64,000 nt of DNA from Solibacillus sp. R5-41 (lineage in GTDB: Bacteria > Bacillota > Bacilli > Bacillales_A > Planococcaceae): contig NZ_CP024123.1 in assembly GCF_002736105.1 (NCBI RefSeq), positions 2,596,001-2,660,000 of the forward strand. The letters run 5' to 3'. The translations under genes were made by a program, and so were the position numbers. The notes beneath the pieces are model-generated. The model did not search any database. It worked only from the letters and a program-made list of their open reading frames with translations, and was not told the DNA's origin. Positions 16,931-26,212 of the stretch are shown one piece after another (the first letter of the stretch is position 1; every line of letters begins with the position of its first letter).

Positions 16931-18901
16931 ATGGGATTATTAACAATAGCAAATAAGAATTTGAAGAAGAATTTCGCCTTCTATTCTCTCTATTTCGTTT
17001 CAGTGGCATTTGTTCTTATGGTGTTTTTCACCTTTATTTCCTTTTCCATGAACGATATTATTATGGAAAAGATTTCGTCCGATGGCAGAGTAGAAACAAT
17101 GTCGAGAACGGTGGCGGTCTTTGTTATGGCATTTGTTCTATTCTACATGTCCTACTCCAACACTTTCTTTATGAAAAAACGAATGAAAGAACTTGGGATT
17201 TACTCTCTTTTAGGATATAGAAAGTCCAGTATGTTAAAACTATTAACCTTTGAAAATACTTTAATTTGTTTCGGCTCTCTATTAGTAGGAATCGCTATAG
17301 GTTCAATTACTCATAAGGGAATTGTCGAGGTGATAGTCAGAGTATTAAAATTACAAATAGAAACTTCTGAAATACCACTTATCAATTATAGTGCGGTTCT
17401 ATTCACTTTTGTATTTGTATTTGTTGTTTTGGCGGTCTTGTTTGTATCAAACTGGATAGTCCTTCGAAAAAGCTCACTATTAACGCTGATCCGTTTGGAA
17501 AAGAGCGGAGAGAAGCAAATTAAGGTTAAGGGGTTCCTAGCAATATTAGGGATATTATTGATTTTAGTCGGCTATGTCTTAGCCCTTGATATTACAAGAG
17601 GAAAAGAATCGTTGTGGAAAACTATAGGATTTTCACCAATTGCACTTTTGACAATGATAAGTGTGGTAATAGGAACCATTTTCTTTATTCATTCTTGTTT
17701 ACCTTTTGCTATCCGAAAATTGGAGAAAAAGAAAAAGTGGTTTTACAAGGAATTGAATATAATTATCCTACCAAAATTTATCTATAAAATCCGATCAAAG
17801 GCCAAGACGTTAATTTTATTAACTTTATTAGCTTCAGGAACTTTGGCTATTTTTGGTTCAACTGTACTTACTATTTATTATCCTGTTGCGGCTACAGAAC
17901 GTATCATACCTTCAGCTATTGAGTTTCCTGTTGAAGATAAACAAGTAGCTGACAAAGTAATTGAAATTGTGAAGGATACCGTTAGTGAAGATAATATGAA
18001 ATATACAGAGACGACTATTATTCAAGCAACTTCCTCCTCGGAAAAGTTGCCTTATGAATACAATCCAAAAGAAGTGCCGGGATTTGACCTTATCTCCGAA
18101 TCGGATTATAAAGAACTTATGGAGATTCAAGGTAAGGATGCAGAATTCAATAATTTAACTTACAATGAGTCTATCTTAGTAAAATATCGCCCTGAAAAAG
18201 GAAACCCGGATAAAGGAAATATGTATGCCTTGACCCTTGCATCTGATAATAGCGTAGATATTACAGTAAAAGACACAACTTTACTCAATCCAATTGGGTT
18301 TTCTAATAGCATTGGCACACTTATTATTTCAGATAATCTTTACAATGACATAAGAAATTCTGGACTTCCTGAAAAAACTATTATGAGCATTGACGGGACA
18401 GATATGAGGGATAACAAAGAGGTTTATGAAAACCTAGCTCCACTATTTGAAGACAATATTTATTTTGCAAGTAGCTACCAGCGAAATGAATTGATTACTC
18501 ATGAGAATAGTTCAACATTCTTACTCATTATCTTTGTTACAATCATCTTTTTTATTGCAACGGGTAGCATTCTCTATTTCCTTAATATTTCTAGTACGAT
18601 GTCTGATAAAGATGATTTCACGATTTTAGAAAGAATGGGCTATAACAAGAAAAAGATAAAAAAGATCATAAGAAAAGAGGTTTTCACTTTGTTTAGCATT
18701 CCCTATGTATTAGGGATAACGCATAGTATTTTTGCCCTGATAGCCTATAAATCGGCTTTGATGGACGACTTGTTAGGAAAAAGTAGTGCCTTTTTATTAC
18801 CTATTCTTTTTGTGGTAATTATTTTTACCCTTGTGTATATCTTTTATTATTTGGTAACGAAACGAGCATGTTATAAGATTATTTTTAGCAATAAAATGTA
18901 A
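16931..18901 (+). CDS. ABC transporter permease, BceB-like, 656 aa
   Basis: About ten membrane helices, with a large extracytoplasmic part (about residues 320-530) inserted before the last three helices. This is the plan of BceB-type permeases with FtsX domains at both ends. It is start-coupled to the ATPase with AAAGGAGCC before the ATG. BceAB-type transporters remove peptide antibiotics such as bacitracin from their targets and can also pass the signal to a kinase. The peptide recognised here is unknown. Confidence 0.88.
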   Translation: MGLLTIANKNLKKNFAFYSLYFVSVAFVLMVFFTFISFSMNDIIMEKISSDGRVETMSRTVAVFVMAFVLFYMSYSNTFFMKKRMKELGIYSLLGYRKSSMLKLLTFENTLICFGSLLVGIAIGSITHKGIVEVIVRVLKLQIETSEIPLINYSAVLFTFVFVFVVLAVLFVSNWIVLRKSSLLTLIRLEKSGEKQIKVKGFLAILGILLILVGYVLALDITRGKESLWKTIGFSPIALLTMISVVIGTIFFIHSCLPFAIRKLEKKKKWFYKELNIIILPKFIYKIRSKAKTLILLTLLASGTLAIFGSTVLTIYYPVAATERIIPSAIEFPVEDKQVADKVIEIVKDTVSEDNMKYTETTIIQATSSSEKLPYEYNPKEVPGFDLISESDYKELMEIQGKDAEFNNLTYNESILVKYRPEKGNPDKGNMYALTLASDNSVDITVKDTTLLNPIGFSNSIGTLIISDNLYNDIRNSGLPEKTIMSIDGTDMRDNKEVYENLAPLFEDNIYFASSYQRNELITHENSSTFLLIIFVTIIFFIATGSILYFLNISSTMSDKDDFTILERMGYNKKKIKKIIRKEVFTLFSIPYVLGITHSIFALIAYKSALMDDLLGKSSAFLLPILFVVIIFTLVYIFYYLVTKRACYKIIFSNKM

Positions 18902-18910
18902 ACATTTGCA

Positions 18911-18948
18911 GATAAAGCTGATGGCAGGAAAGATACGTCAGTTTTATC
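18911..18948 (+). other. Hairpin between permease and kinase genes
   Basis: AGATAAAGCTGA pairs with TCAGTTTTATCT with one mismatch. It is not followed by a long T-run, so partial termination or transcript processing that lowers kinase/regulator levels is more likely than a full stop. Confidence 0.4.
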
Positions 18949-18990
18949 TGTATTCATATAAAAGTATTTAAACTGAAGATAGGTGGATTT

Positions 18991-20580
18991 ATGAAAAAGT
19001 CGTATGAGAAAAAACAAATCTTAATCTTAGCAAATCAGCTATTTGTGGTTATTTTGTTATGCTATGATTTTTCACAGAATCATCTTGTAGGAACAGCGAA
19101 GTTCGTTCCGCTAATGCTAATAACTATTATAGCCATTGAAGGGGCATATATTGGTTTTTTAAATATAAAAGAAAATATCACCCTATCACAATTTTCTAAT
19201 TTGCTAATCCTTTCTTCATGGCAGTTTTTGTTTACTCTTAATGAAAATCCTATTTTTTATAAACTCAGTACCCTACTTAGTGTAGTGATTTTGTATAAGA
19301 CCGTACAATTCCTGCTATTATTCTTTTTTCAAGACTCCACCTATGCCTATAAGAAAGCAAAAGACTGGATTTTAAGAAGCGTATTTTTGGTGACATTGAT
19401 TGCGAACTTTATAAGCGACAGAATGTTTGCAACGCTGTTTTTATGTCAATTGATTGTTAGTTTCAGTTGTATCGTTTTTCTATTTTTGAAACACCGAAGA
19501 AGAATTACATTTGTTTTAAAAAGCGAGAAAAAGCATTTACTCCAATCGTTTGCTGTTATTATGTTTCTCTTTATTGGATATGTTATACTGTTCGCAAAAA
19601 AACCAGACTATCTAAGTAATTTAGGCTGGTATATCATGATCCTCGTTCCTTTATTTAGTATTCACACAATGGCATTTAAAAATCATAAATTTATCAAGCG
19701 AGATTTCCATTTAAAAGAAGGGAAATGGGGAATAGCGTTCCTATTCTCTCTTGTTTGTATTATTTCATTTGGGGTGTTGTTTAGGTTTAATATGATTACC
19801 TATTTCATCATCATACATACTATTTTTTGGTTTGTTCTGCTTTATTTCATATTATTATATAGGGACATCAAAATCACGATCTTAGATTCGGATAAAGAAG
19901 AACAAATAATTCTTCAAAAGGGCTTTTATGCTCATAATCTTATACAGATAACTAAAGAGGAAGAGTTAAAAAGGGACTTTTCTAATTATTTACATGATGA
20001 AGTATTACAAGATATATTATCCATTAAAAATATGATGAATAAATCAAACAAAAAGGAGATTCAAGAAATAATAGTAAAAACTCTGGAGAACTTAAATTTG
20101 TCATTACGAGAACAGATGCAAGAGTACCACCCAATACTATTAAAAACGCTCACGCTAAAAGAAAACTATAGTAATTTGCTTGAAATGGTACAGCAAAAAT
20201 ATGGAATGAAAAATATAGATATTTCTTTTCATTGTAATGAAAATCTATTTTTAGTTGAACCCTATCATCTTGTTATATACCGGGTTTTAAAAGAACTGGT
20301 AACAAACGCATTTAAACACTCTAAAGGGTCTAAGCTAGTTGTGAGTTTGACACAAGAAAATGATGAAATAGAACTCATAGTAAAAGATAATGGCACAGGA
20401 CTAATGGAGAATGAAAAGTACGTTCCTAATGACCATAGGGGATTGAATTCTATAAAAGAACAACTGCTTTTATTAAACGGTAAAATGACAATTTCAGAAT
20501 GTAATTCTTCTGGTTTATGTGTTGCCATTCGAATTCCCATGAAAGGAGATCATTCCTATCAATATTTTATTAATAGATGA
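18991..20580 (+). CDS. Sensor histidine kinase, NarL/ComP type, 529 aa
   Basis: An N-terminal sensor region with about ten membrane helices (residues 1-300) is followed by the HisKA_3 phospho-acceptor motif YLHDEVLQD near residue 336 and a catalytic domain with the N-box ELVTNAFKHS and the G-box KDNGTGL. The layout matches ComP-like kinases that sense peptides at the membrane. BceAB-like transporters usually pair with short two-helix kinases and OmpR-type regulators, so this pairing is unusual. ATG after a GATAGGTGG site. Confidence 0.9.
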   Translation: MKKSYEKKQILILANQLFVVILLCYDFSQNHLVGTAKFVPLMLITIIAIEGAYIGFLNIKENITLSQFSNLLILSSWQFLFTLNENPIFYKLSTLLSVVILYKTVQFLLLFFFQDSTYAYKKAKDWILRSVFLVTLIANFISDRMFATLFLCQLIVSFSCIVFLFLKHRRRITFVLKSEKKHLLQSFAVIMFLFIGYVILFAKKPDYLSNLGWYIMILVPLFSIHTMAFKNHKFIKRDFHLKEGKWGIAFLFSLVCIISFGVLFRFNMITYFIIIHTIFWFVLLYFILLYRDIKITILDSDKEEQIILQKGFYAHNLIQITKEEELKRDFSNYLHDEVLQDILSIKNMMNKSNKKEIQEIIVKTLENLNLSLREQMQEYHPILLKTLTLKENYSNLLEMVQQKYGMKNIDISFHCNENLFLVEPYHLVIYRVLKELVTNAFKHSKGSKLVVSLTQENDEIELIVKDNGTGLMENEKYVPNDHRGLNSIKEQLLLLNGKMTISECNSSGLCVAIRIPMKGDHSYQYFINR

Positions 20581-21169
20581 CCATGCTTTATTTGCAAAAA
20601 GTTTGGAAATAGCCTTAGAAGATTGTCCTGAAATAGACCGTTTTTATTCAATACAAAATATTAAAAATATCATTGGAACCATGGAAGAGTTTAGGCCTGA
20701 CATTACCTTAATAGATATTAATTTAAGTAACATCAGTAGTGAAGATGGTTTAGGAATAGCAAAAAGTATTTTAGAGAGTAAACGCGACATGAAAATAGTC
20801 ATATTAACAGGGTATGATTTGCCTGTTTATAGATACGAAGCTCAAAAAATCGGAGTAAGTGGTTTTATTAATAAAAACATTATGCCCGAACAGTTATTAC
20901 AAATCTTAATTGAGATTAATGAGGGTAGTTACTATTTTCCAAGGTCCTCGGACTATGTAGAGGAATTGACCGATAGTGAAAAACAAATCTTACAATTATT
21001 AGCTGATGGATGTAAGCGTAAAGATATTGCTTCTATGTTATATGCTAGTGAACGCACTATTTCAAACCATATTCAACACATATTTGACAAGTTGGATGTT
21101 TCATCCTCGTTAGAAGCTGTAACCAAAGGAATAAGATTAGGATATATTCAACCTAATTATGAAAAATAG
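20552..21169 (+). CDS. Response regulator, NarL/LuxR family, about 205 aa
   Basis: The receiver domain begins INILLIDDH with the acidic pair, the phospho-acceptor lies in DITLIDIN, and the conserved lysine follows in INKN. The C-terminal LuxR-type helix-turn-helix is LTDSEKQILQLLADGCKRKD. No ATG precedes the DDH strand. The best start is ATT at 20552, right after AAAGGAGATC and 29 bp inside the kinase gene; an ATG at 20603 would delete the essential aspartates. The likely job is to control the transporter genes in response to the kinase. Confidence 0.85.
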   Translation: MPINILLIDDHALFAKSLEIALEDCPEIDRFYSIQNIKNIIGTMEEFRPDITLIDINLSNISSEDGLGIAKSILESKRDMKIVILTGYDLPVYRYEAQKIGVSGFINKNIMPEQLLQILIEINEGSYYFPRSSDYVEELTDSEKQILQLLADGCKRKDIASMLYASERTISNHIQHIFDKLDVSSSLEAVTKGIRLGYIQPNYEK

Positions 21170-21301
21170 TTAATCAAACACAAAAGTGAAAATCATGCTC
21201 TTGTTGCTCTAGAGATTACTATTCTTCTTAGCGAGAGAAATAAGAGACTTCCATGCTAGAAAGTTCCTTAGCGTATATTATACGCGTTTTATCGGCAGGA
21301 C

Positions 21302-21425
21302 CCCTTATAGAAAATCATAGCCCCATTTTGAACAAAAATTATTCAAAATGGAGCTATTCTCCAAAGATTGATCATTTCGGAAACCGAATCTTCAACTAAA
21401 GCCCCCGTTAGTTTAAGTACATTTA
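21302..21425. repeat. Boundary repeat, type H with one core
   Basis: Second copy of the H unit: stem (with one mismatch, TGGAGCT), TTCGG/CCGAA mini-hairpin and core II (TTCAACTAAA, GCCCCC, GTTAGTTTAA). It closes the 5.4-kb + strand cassette. 21170-21300 holds nothing else. Confidence 0.85.
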
Positions 21426-21473
21426 TTCAAAAACTCTTTTTTTAGCTATCCTGGTCTATTCGTGCAATAAGAA

Positions 21474-21844
21474 TTAGTGTGAAGGAGTTGTTAGTGTACC
21501 TTGGTGAAAATGCATTTTCCACGTTCCATCAATTAATTTCCATATCGAACTACGTAATGAATGTTGTTTATTTACTTCGTTATATATTCTGTAAGTTGTT
21601 AAGACTATTTCTTCAGACAATGGATGAATTTCGAAATCACTTAATTTCATATGTACAACGCTAAGACTCACATCACTAAGACTCTCGTTTTTATATAAAA
21701 CTTTACCAGAGCTTCCGAATTCAAAAAATTTTTCTGAAAGTATGTTAGGTTAGTAAGTTCTTCATTTGATGTTCTGATTCTTGGTTTTAACAATTTTTCT
21801 TCTAACTCAAGTAACAGTTCTTTTATAGAAGTTTTGTTTTTCAT
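21474..21844 (-). pseudogene. DUF4440/SnoaL-like protein, frameshifted
   Basis: A start MKNKTSIKELLLELEEKLLK with a GGGGG site and an end KLIDGTWKMHFHQGT typical of DUF4440 (NTF2-like) proteins lie in different frames. The shift is near 21750; one lost base would restore about 123 codons. All parts between (FGSSGKVLYKNESLSDVS, YRIYNEV) are present, so the damage is recent. Confidence 0.65.
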
Positions 21845-21923
21845 TTCATATTCCCCCTACTTCGTACTTTCTATTGTTGCATTCGTTAACTCCTTATCAT
21901 TAAATAAAGAACTACTGCATTAT

Positions 21924-22352
21924 TTAACAATTAAAGTATTCCAATAAAAACTCATAAAACGTTGACCATTCTTCCCTTAATTCTCCTTTTAATAAAAGCT
22001 CTTCTCCTCCCTCAAAATCTACTTTATAGACTTTATCTGTTAAGGTATCCAGAACTAAAACAGTATTTACTGACATTTCACTTAAAACAAGATAATGTTT
22101 AGGAAATGAATGCTCACTTCTGCAAATATATGTATAGTTTTCAATATTATTTTTTTCTTCAACAATATCTAATAGCTCAAATGGTACAAAAGTGTCCCAA
22201 AAAGGTCCTGCGTACTCTTCATAGAATTTATTAAACGAATATGAAGTGTTAACATCTAAGCGAGTTAAAGCTTGTTTAACTTTAACTTTATTGTCACGTT
22301 TATAAATCTTATCTCCAAGAATTTGTTCCAATTTTTTCGGTAATTCACTCAT
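21924..22352 (-). CDS. SMI1/KNR4 (SUKH) family protein, 142 aa
   Basis: The N-terminal helix pair, the FYEEYAGPFW segment and the closing WSTFYEFLLEYF fit the SUKH fold. In bacteria such proteins often neutralise a cognate toxin, but no toxin gene lies nearby, so an orphan-immunity role is inference. Soluble; ATG start. A second SUKH cassette lies at 50969. Confidence 0.65.
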   Translation of the reverse strand: MSELPKKLEQILGDKIYKRDNKVKVKQALTRLDVNTSYSFNKFYEEYAGPFWDTFVPFELLDIVEEKNNIENYTYICRSEHSFPKHYLVLSEMSVNTVLVLDTLTDKVYKVDFEGGEELLLKGELREEWSTFYEFLLEYFNC

Positions 22353-22410
22353 CTATATCCCTCACTTAGTCGGTATCTAATTAATATTCAACAGTATGAA
22401 CGAGAAATCC

Positions 22411-22520
22411 TTGTTAAACTAACCTGCCCCGTTAGTTTAAGTGTAACATTTCACAATGAATCACCGAAGCCTACTTGATGTTTTAGACATAAAAATAGAC
22501 CATCGAAATGATGGTCTTGA
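22411..22520. repeat. Boundary repeat, type C, core II lost
   Basis: Core I (TTAAACTAAC, CTGCCCC, GTTAGTTTAA), the ATTTCACAATG segment and the ACCATCGAAATGATGGT hairpin are present. The expected core II is replaced by GATTGAATATCGG. Confidence 0.85.
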
Positions 22521-22619
22521 TTGAATATCGGCAACAGATGGCTACTTAAGTGTATAAAGTTGAGTCGACCAATTAATAAGGAAAAGATTGAAATAAATTC
22601 AATAATTTTATATACAAAA

Positions 22620-23051
22620 TTAATCTTCGTATTGAAAATCTCTTTTAGCTTGCATTTCTCGCTCAACATCTTTTTTCAAATATAAAACATAATCCATAAC
22701 AAAATGTAAGTCTACCTGCCCTTTATTGTATGCCGATTCTAGGGCTTCATAATTTTTAGCGACCAAGTAATAAAATAGCTCATCTTTGTTTATTCCTTTA
22801 ATTTCAGCAATTTCTACCATACTTTTATCTTCCCGCATTTGGAAATATTCATTCTCAGTAAGGTTGAAAAAATTTGCTAAAGATTTGAAATCTTTTTTGT
22901 AACTAAAAACAACTTTTCCTTTATCTTCATTATCTATTTGCGAATAATTTTCAATGTTTTCTGGAGTCTGGGATTTCGTATAAATCGAACTATTCAGAAA
23001 AATAGAAATTACAAATATAATGAATAGTGACGGATAAAGAATTTTCTTCAT
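22620..23051 (-). CDS. Exported hypothetical protein, 143 aa
   Basis: An N-terminal signal (KKILYPSLFIIFVISIFLNSS) precedes an acidic, helical mature part. The ATG at 23051 is eight bases after GGGAG. The middle segment FFNLTENEYFQMREDKSMVEIAEIKG resembles an envelope helix-turn-helix-like repeat seen in other Bacillales exported proteins. Function unknown. Confidence 0.65.
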   Translation of the reverse strand: MKKILYPSLFIIFVISIFLNSSIYTKSQTPENIENYSQIDNEDKGKVVFSYKKDFKSLANFFNLTENEYFQMREDKSMVEIAEIKGINKDELFYYLVAKNYEALESAYNKGQVDLHFVMDYVLYLKKDVEREMQAKRDFQYED

Positions 23052-23131
23052 GTTGAACACTCCCTTAATTACTATAGATTTTTATTTCAACACAATATAT
23101 TATGTTCCAGAAATATACGGTTAATACACAT

Positions 23132-23387
23132 TCAACTTGCTCCCTTCTTTTTATTATTGCTTAGTGTTTCAATGCTTCGATAGCACCCAGGTATTATGAA
23201 ACTCGAACCCATCGTGACTAATTCCCAAAAAGTAGTGGTGGCATCATAATCGTATTTGACATGGTAAATTACAGTTCCTTCATCGCTTTCCCTTTTTTCA
23301 AGTTCAATTTTTTTTTGCACTGACAACTAATGAAAAAGTGAATGTTAATGTTAAGTAAAGAAGTAATCCTTTAAAGGCAGACTTCAA
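23132..23387 (-). pseudogene. Exported small protein, frameshifted at an A9 run
   Basis: A TTG start after GGAGG opens a signal peptide (MKSAFKGLLLYLTLTFTFS... ending VVSA) that runs into a tract of nine A residues at about 23310 and stops. The other frame continues IELEKRESDEGTVIYHVKYD to the end at 23132. Removing one A gives an uninterrupted protein of about 84 residues. This could be a mutation, strand-slippage phase variation or a sequencing error. Confidence 0.6.
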
Positions 23388-23480
23388 TAGCTAACCTCCA
23401 TTTTTCTTTTTTCATTTATTATGCGAGATTTTGCATATTCTATGTGCATCGTTTTATTCTTAACTAAAAATGGAATTTAT

Positions 23481-23512
23481 CCTCAACTAAACTGCCCCGT
23501 TAGTTGAATTTT
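23481..23512. repeat. Boundary repeat, core I only
   Basis: CTCAACTAAA, CTGCCCC, GTTAGTTGAA. The right arm carries the TTGAA typical of core II, so this may be a hybrid formed by recombination between cores I and II. Confidence 0.75.
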
Positions 23513-23581
23513 GAAATAGAGTAAATTCGCAAATAGTTCCCAAGTTATTTTAAAGCTTAGTTAGGTTAATCGTAATAATTC

Positions 23582-23995
23582 TTATTGAGATAAATGTTTG
23601 TAATCTAATATTTCAACTTTGAACTCATGATTACAAATTTGCTTATTAATCTTCTCACTATCACAGGACGGGGATATTCTTACCTTAACCAAATCTTCTT
23701 TAACATTTTCATTAAGTTTTTTTGAAGGAATCTCAATTCTTACAGTAACATCATAGGAATGATTCTCATTGTAAGTAATACCAACAATCCTTTTCCATTG
23801 CCAAATAAGGTGATTATCACCTCCATACTCTTTGATAACTCTTTTATCAATAGTTGGGAAGATAATGTCCGAAATAATGTCCTCTGTTGTGACATACATC
23901 CCTTCTACTTCTGAATTAGTTTCAGATTTTGCATTTTGCGTAGGAATAAAAACAATAAATACAAATCCTAATAATACCAAGTATTGCTTAACCAT
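23582..23995 (-). CDS. Exported hypothetical protein (DUF3888-like), 137 aa
   Basis: Signal peptide (VKQYLVLLGFVFIVFIPTQNAKS), then a mature part of about 110 residues with two cysteines in the last third (SCDSEKINKQICNHEF). The pattern DIIFPTIDKRVIKEYGGD...WQWKRI...YDVTVRIEIP is like the DUF3888 group represented at 54033. Presumably cell-surface located. Single-gene cassette, ATG start. Confidence 0.6.
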   Translation of the reverse strand: MVKQYLVLLGFVFIVFIPTQNAKSETNSEVEGMYVTTEDIISDIIFPTIDKRVIKEYGGDNHLIWQWKRIVGITYNENHSYDVTVRIEIPSKKLNENVKEDLVKVRISPSCDSEKINKQICNHEFKVEILDYKHLSQ

Positions 23996-24223
23996 TAAGT
24001 TACACCTCAGAGTTCTGTTTATTTCTTATTCTTTGCATATTGTTATTTTTTATTTAGGCTCTGTTAAATTCAATTGTTGTTTTTTATAACGTGATTTATG
24101 AAGACTCACCAATTTGACTATAAAAACGATAACATCCATACAGCTAAGAATTTTTAATAAAGGATCGAACAGTCTTCTTTAAAATTATTTTTCGCAGCGT
24201 CTCAGAGTGTTATTTTCTATAAA

Positions 24224-24298
24224 AAACAGCGACAAACACTGTTAAATCAGTGTTTGTCGCTGTTTAAAATGTTACCAAATTTACATTTAGGAACGTTT
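24224..24298. repeat. Strong hairpin and type E fragment
   Basis: A perfect 16-bp stem (ACAGCGACAAACACTG and complement, 24226-24263) is followed by GTTACCAAATTTACATTTAGG. The hairpin can act as terminator of the gene at 24297. 23996-24220 contains no gene I can support. Confidence 0.6.
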
Positions 24299-24641
24299 AT
24301 TCAATATGAACTGAATTTTTATAAGCTTCCTTTAACAATGGTAAAACAGCTCTAAAATTTACGATTAAATCATCCATTGTTTTTATAGGTTTGATAAAGC
24401 TTAATTCATAAACGCCCCATCTATCTTCTTCTGGTTCTATACAAACAGATATTGAAGGTTCTTTTTCTATTCCCCATATTATGCCTGCTCTACTGCCATC
24501 TGGAGCTTGAATAAATCCATCTCCAGAAATGCAAGCATCTCCATTTTCAAAATAAAAATGGTCAGTTATTTCACCATAAATAAAACCATCCGTTTCGGTT
24601 TCTTTAACAAGTTCAAAATCACTATAACAAAGTTGTCCCAT
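24297..24641 (-). CDS. Hypothetical protein, 114 aa (copy 1 of a duplicated cassette gene)
   Basis: About 88% identical to the protein at 26206-26550, with only conservative changes, so both copies seem to be under selection. It is acidic and probably beta-rich (GEITDHFYFENG, GDGFIQAPDGSRAGIIWG, DRWGVYEL). No signal peptide or known motif. Size and composition would suit an immunity-type protein, but that is only a guess. Confidence 0.7.
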   Translation of the reverse strand: MGQLCYSDFELVKETETDGFIYGEITDHFYFENGDACISGDGFIQAPDGSRAGIIWGIEKEPSISVCIEPEEDRWGVYELSFIKPIKTMDDLIVNFRAVLPLLKEAYKNSVHIE

Positions 24642-24701
24642 CTATCTTCACTCCTCTAGAAAATCCTAACTCAACTGGTGTGTGGAATCAAAGATATGAA
24701 A

Positions 24702-24850
24702 CGCTACCAAAGCGTCGTTTGGGAAAATTTTCGAAATGCTTGTTGCACTAAAGCCCCCGTTAGTTGAATAAGAACTGCTCCCTAAACGAGGTTTTGTTAC
24801 CAATCTTGCATTTGGGAACGTTATTTATTAGCTGAATTTGTTATGCAGCT
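24702..24850. repeat. Two boundary repeats in tandem, type D then type E
   Basis: D hairpin with core II ending GTTAGTTGAATAAG at about 24774 is followed within 20 bp by an E segment (GTTACCAATCTTGCATTTGGG, AACGTTATT). No gene lies between them, which may mark an emptied cassette. Confidence 0.8.
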
Positions 24851-24907
24851 TAATAACAATCTGAATATGATAAAATTGACCCAACCTTGTCTTAAAGGAG
24901 AATTTTA

Positions 24908-25243
24908 ATGAAAAAGCTTGGTAGTTGGATTGTTGTATTTTTAGGTTTTATAGTTACTTTAATTTTAAGCATAATAACAAGTGTGAATCTTCTAAATTTT
25001 AGTGGTGATAAGGGGTTAAATACACAAAACATAGAAAAAAATATAGAAAAATTAAAAGGTTATTCTTGGTTTAATGAATTATATGAAAATGAAGAACATC
25101 ATCGTTCATTTTTTGTAAGCATAAAAATTAGAAAGTATTTAGAAAGTTCTATGCGTGTATCAAAATTAATTCGAAGTGGAAAAGAGCAAGAAAAGTTTAT
25201 TGTTTTGCTAGAAGAAGTGGCTCGACTTCGGATTAAAGGATAA
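24908..25243 (+). CDS. Hypothetical protein with signal-anchor, 111 aa
   Basis: One N-terminal membrane helix (residues 6-28) and a basic helical remainder that may face outwards. Start ATG after AAAGGAGAATTTTA. It is one of the few + strand cassettes, sitting between the E repeats at 24790-24850 and 25259. Family not recognised. Confidence 0.6.
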   Translation: MKKLGSWIVVFLGFIVTLILSIITSVNLLNFSGDKGLNTQNIEKNIEKLKGYSWFNELYENEEHHRSFFVSIKIRKYLESSMRVSKLIRSGKEQEKFIVLLEEVARLRIKG

Positions 25244-25258
25244 CATTTACTTATAAAG

Positions 25259-25335
25259 AAAAGTCCCCAAATCGTCCTTGAACTGCACCCCATTTGGGAA
25301 CGTTTATTAACATTGAGATGTATCAGTTATGCAAT
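25259..25335. repeat. Boundary repeat, type E fragment
   Basis: CCCCAAATCGTCCTTG, then CCCATTTGGGAACGTTTATTAA; both cores missing. It lies directly after the 111-aa gene. Confidence 0.6.
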
Positions 25336-25481
25336 TTAAAGTTTGACTAAAAAAGTCTGTTGTTAATTATACAGTAACAAATATTTATATAGTGCAATCG
25401 ATATTGTGAATGATTACACTTAAATTAACGTTGTAATTTAGTTGAACAAATGATTGTATGTTGCAAAAGGAGAGGGAATAT

Positions 25482-26057
25482 ATGAAAAATGAATTAACAA
25501 TGCGACTAGATACACCCTATACACTAAACTTTTTAATTTATTTGCAAAATCTTTATCTTAATCAAAAACAAATAGAAGAACAATTGAAATTCCCATATTT
25601 ATCGGAAAAGGTCATGTTTTCTGATGACTTTGAATTAAATTTCAAAGAATTATGGGAAGACGTTTCAATTAGAATATCTAAAGACGATATGGATTTAATA
25701 TTATTCAATGATGAAAATAATTTATTTTACGAAAAACTATTCATTCCTAATTCGGATAGTTTAAAGACTTATAAAGAAATTTACACAGGTTTTCGCGTGT
25801 GGTGGAGTAGTTATGCAGGGGGTTTTTCTGTAGAAAGGTCGATTGATGATCCAAGTCATAATATATATATTGAATTAACGAATTCTTTAAAGAAAAATCA
25901 TATAGAACCTAAGAAACAATTGAATATTAGCTTGATTTACGATGAATGTCTATTAACTAATACGGAGTTCTATTCTTATTATACAGTGCTTTCTATTGTA
26001 GATATTCATGCCAACCACAAAGATTTGGTATTCAAATTACAACGCTGTATTAGTTAA
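25482..26057 (+). CDS. Hypothetical protein, 191 aa, possibly frameshifted near its end
   Basis: Start ATG after AAAAGGAGAGGGAATAT. A soluble acidic protein with a WWSSYAGGF segment; family not recognised. The last residues (KLQRCIS) stop abruptly. The +1 frame just there continues AVLVKFMGALVEEQRQQKNEIFYKSHIL before ending in the boundary repeat, which reads like the natural C-terminus. A single-base shift near 26040 is therefore likely. + strand cassette. Confidence 0.55.
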   Translation: MKNELTMRLDTPYTLNFLIYLQNLYLNQKQIEEQLKFPYLSEKVMFSDDFELNFKELWEDVSIRISKDDMDLILFNDENNLFYEKLFIPNSDSLKTYKEIYTGFRVWWSSYAGGFSVERSIDDPSHNIYIELTNSLKKNHIEPKKQLNISLIYDECLLTNTEFYSYYTVLSIVDIHANHKDLVFKLQRCIS

Positions 26058-26134
26058 ATTTATGGGAGCTTTAGTTGAAGAACAAAGGCAGCAAAAGAAC
26101 GAAATTTTTTATAAAAGTCACATACTAGCTAACA

Positions 26135-26212
26135 ACGTCCCCAAAGCTTGGTTTGGGGACATACTGTTCATAAGCAGCCAAAATCCCCCCCACTCAATTG
26201 AATATTTATTTT
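26135..26212. repeat. Boundary repeat, type E start
   Basis: CCCCAAAGCTTGGTTTGGGG stem, the GTTCATAAGCAGCC segment and CCCACTCAATTGAAT. The usual second stem and core II are missing because the next gene's stop follows at once. Confidence 0.7.

Noticed and set aside
22451-22669. Open frames that cross type C repeats (also 53384-53566)
   Set aside because: They arise from the conserved repeat sequence itself and have no start signals.
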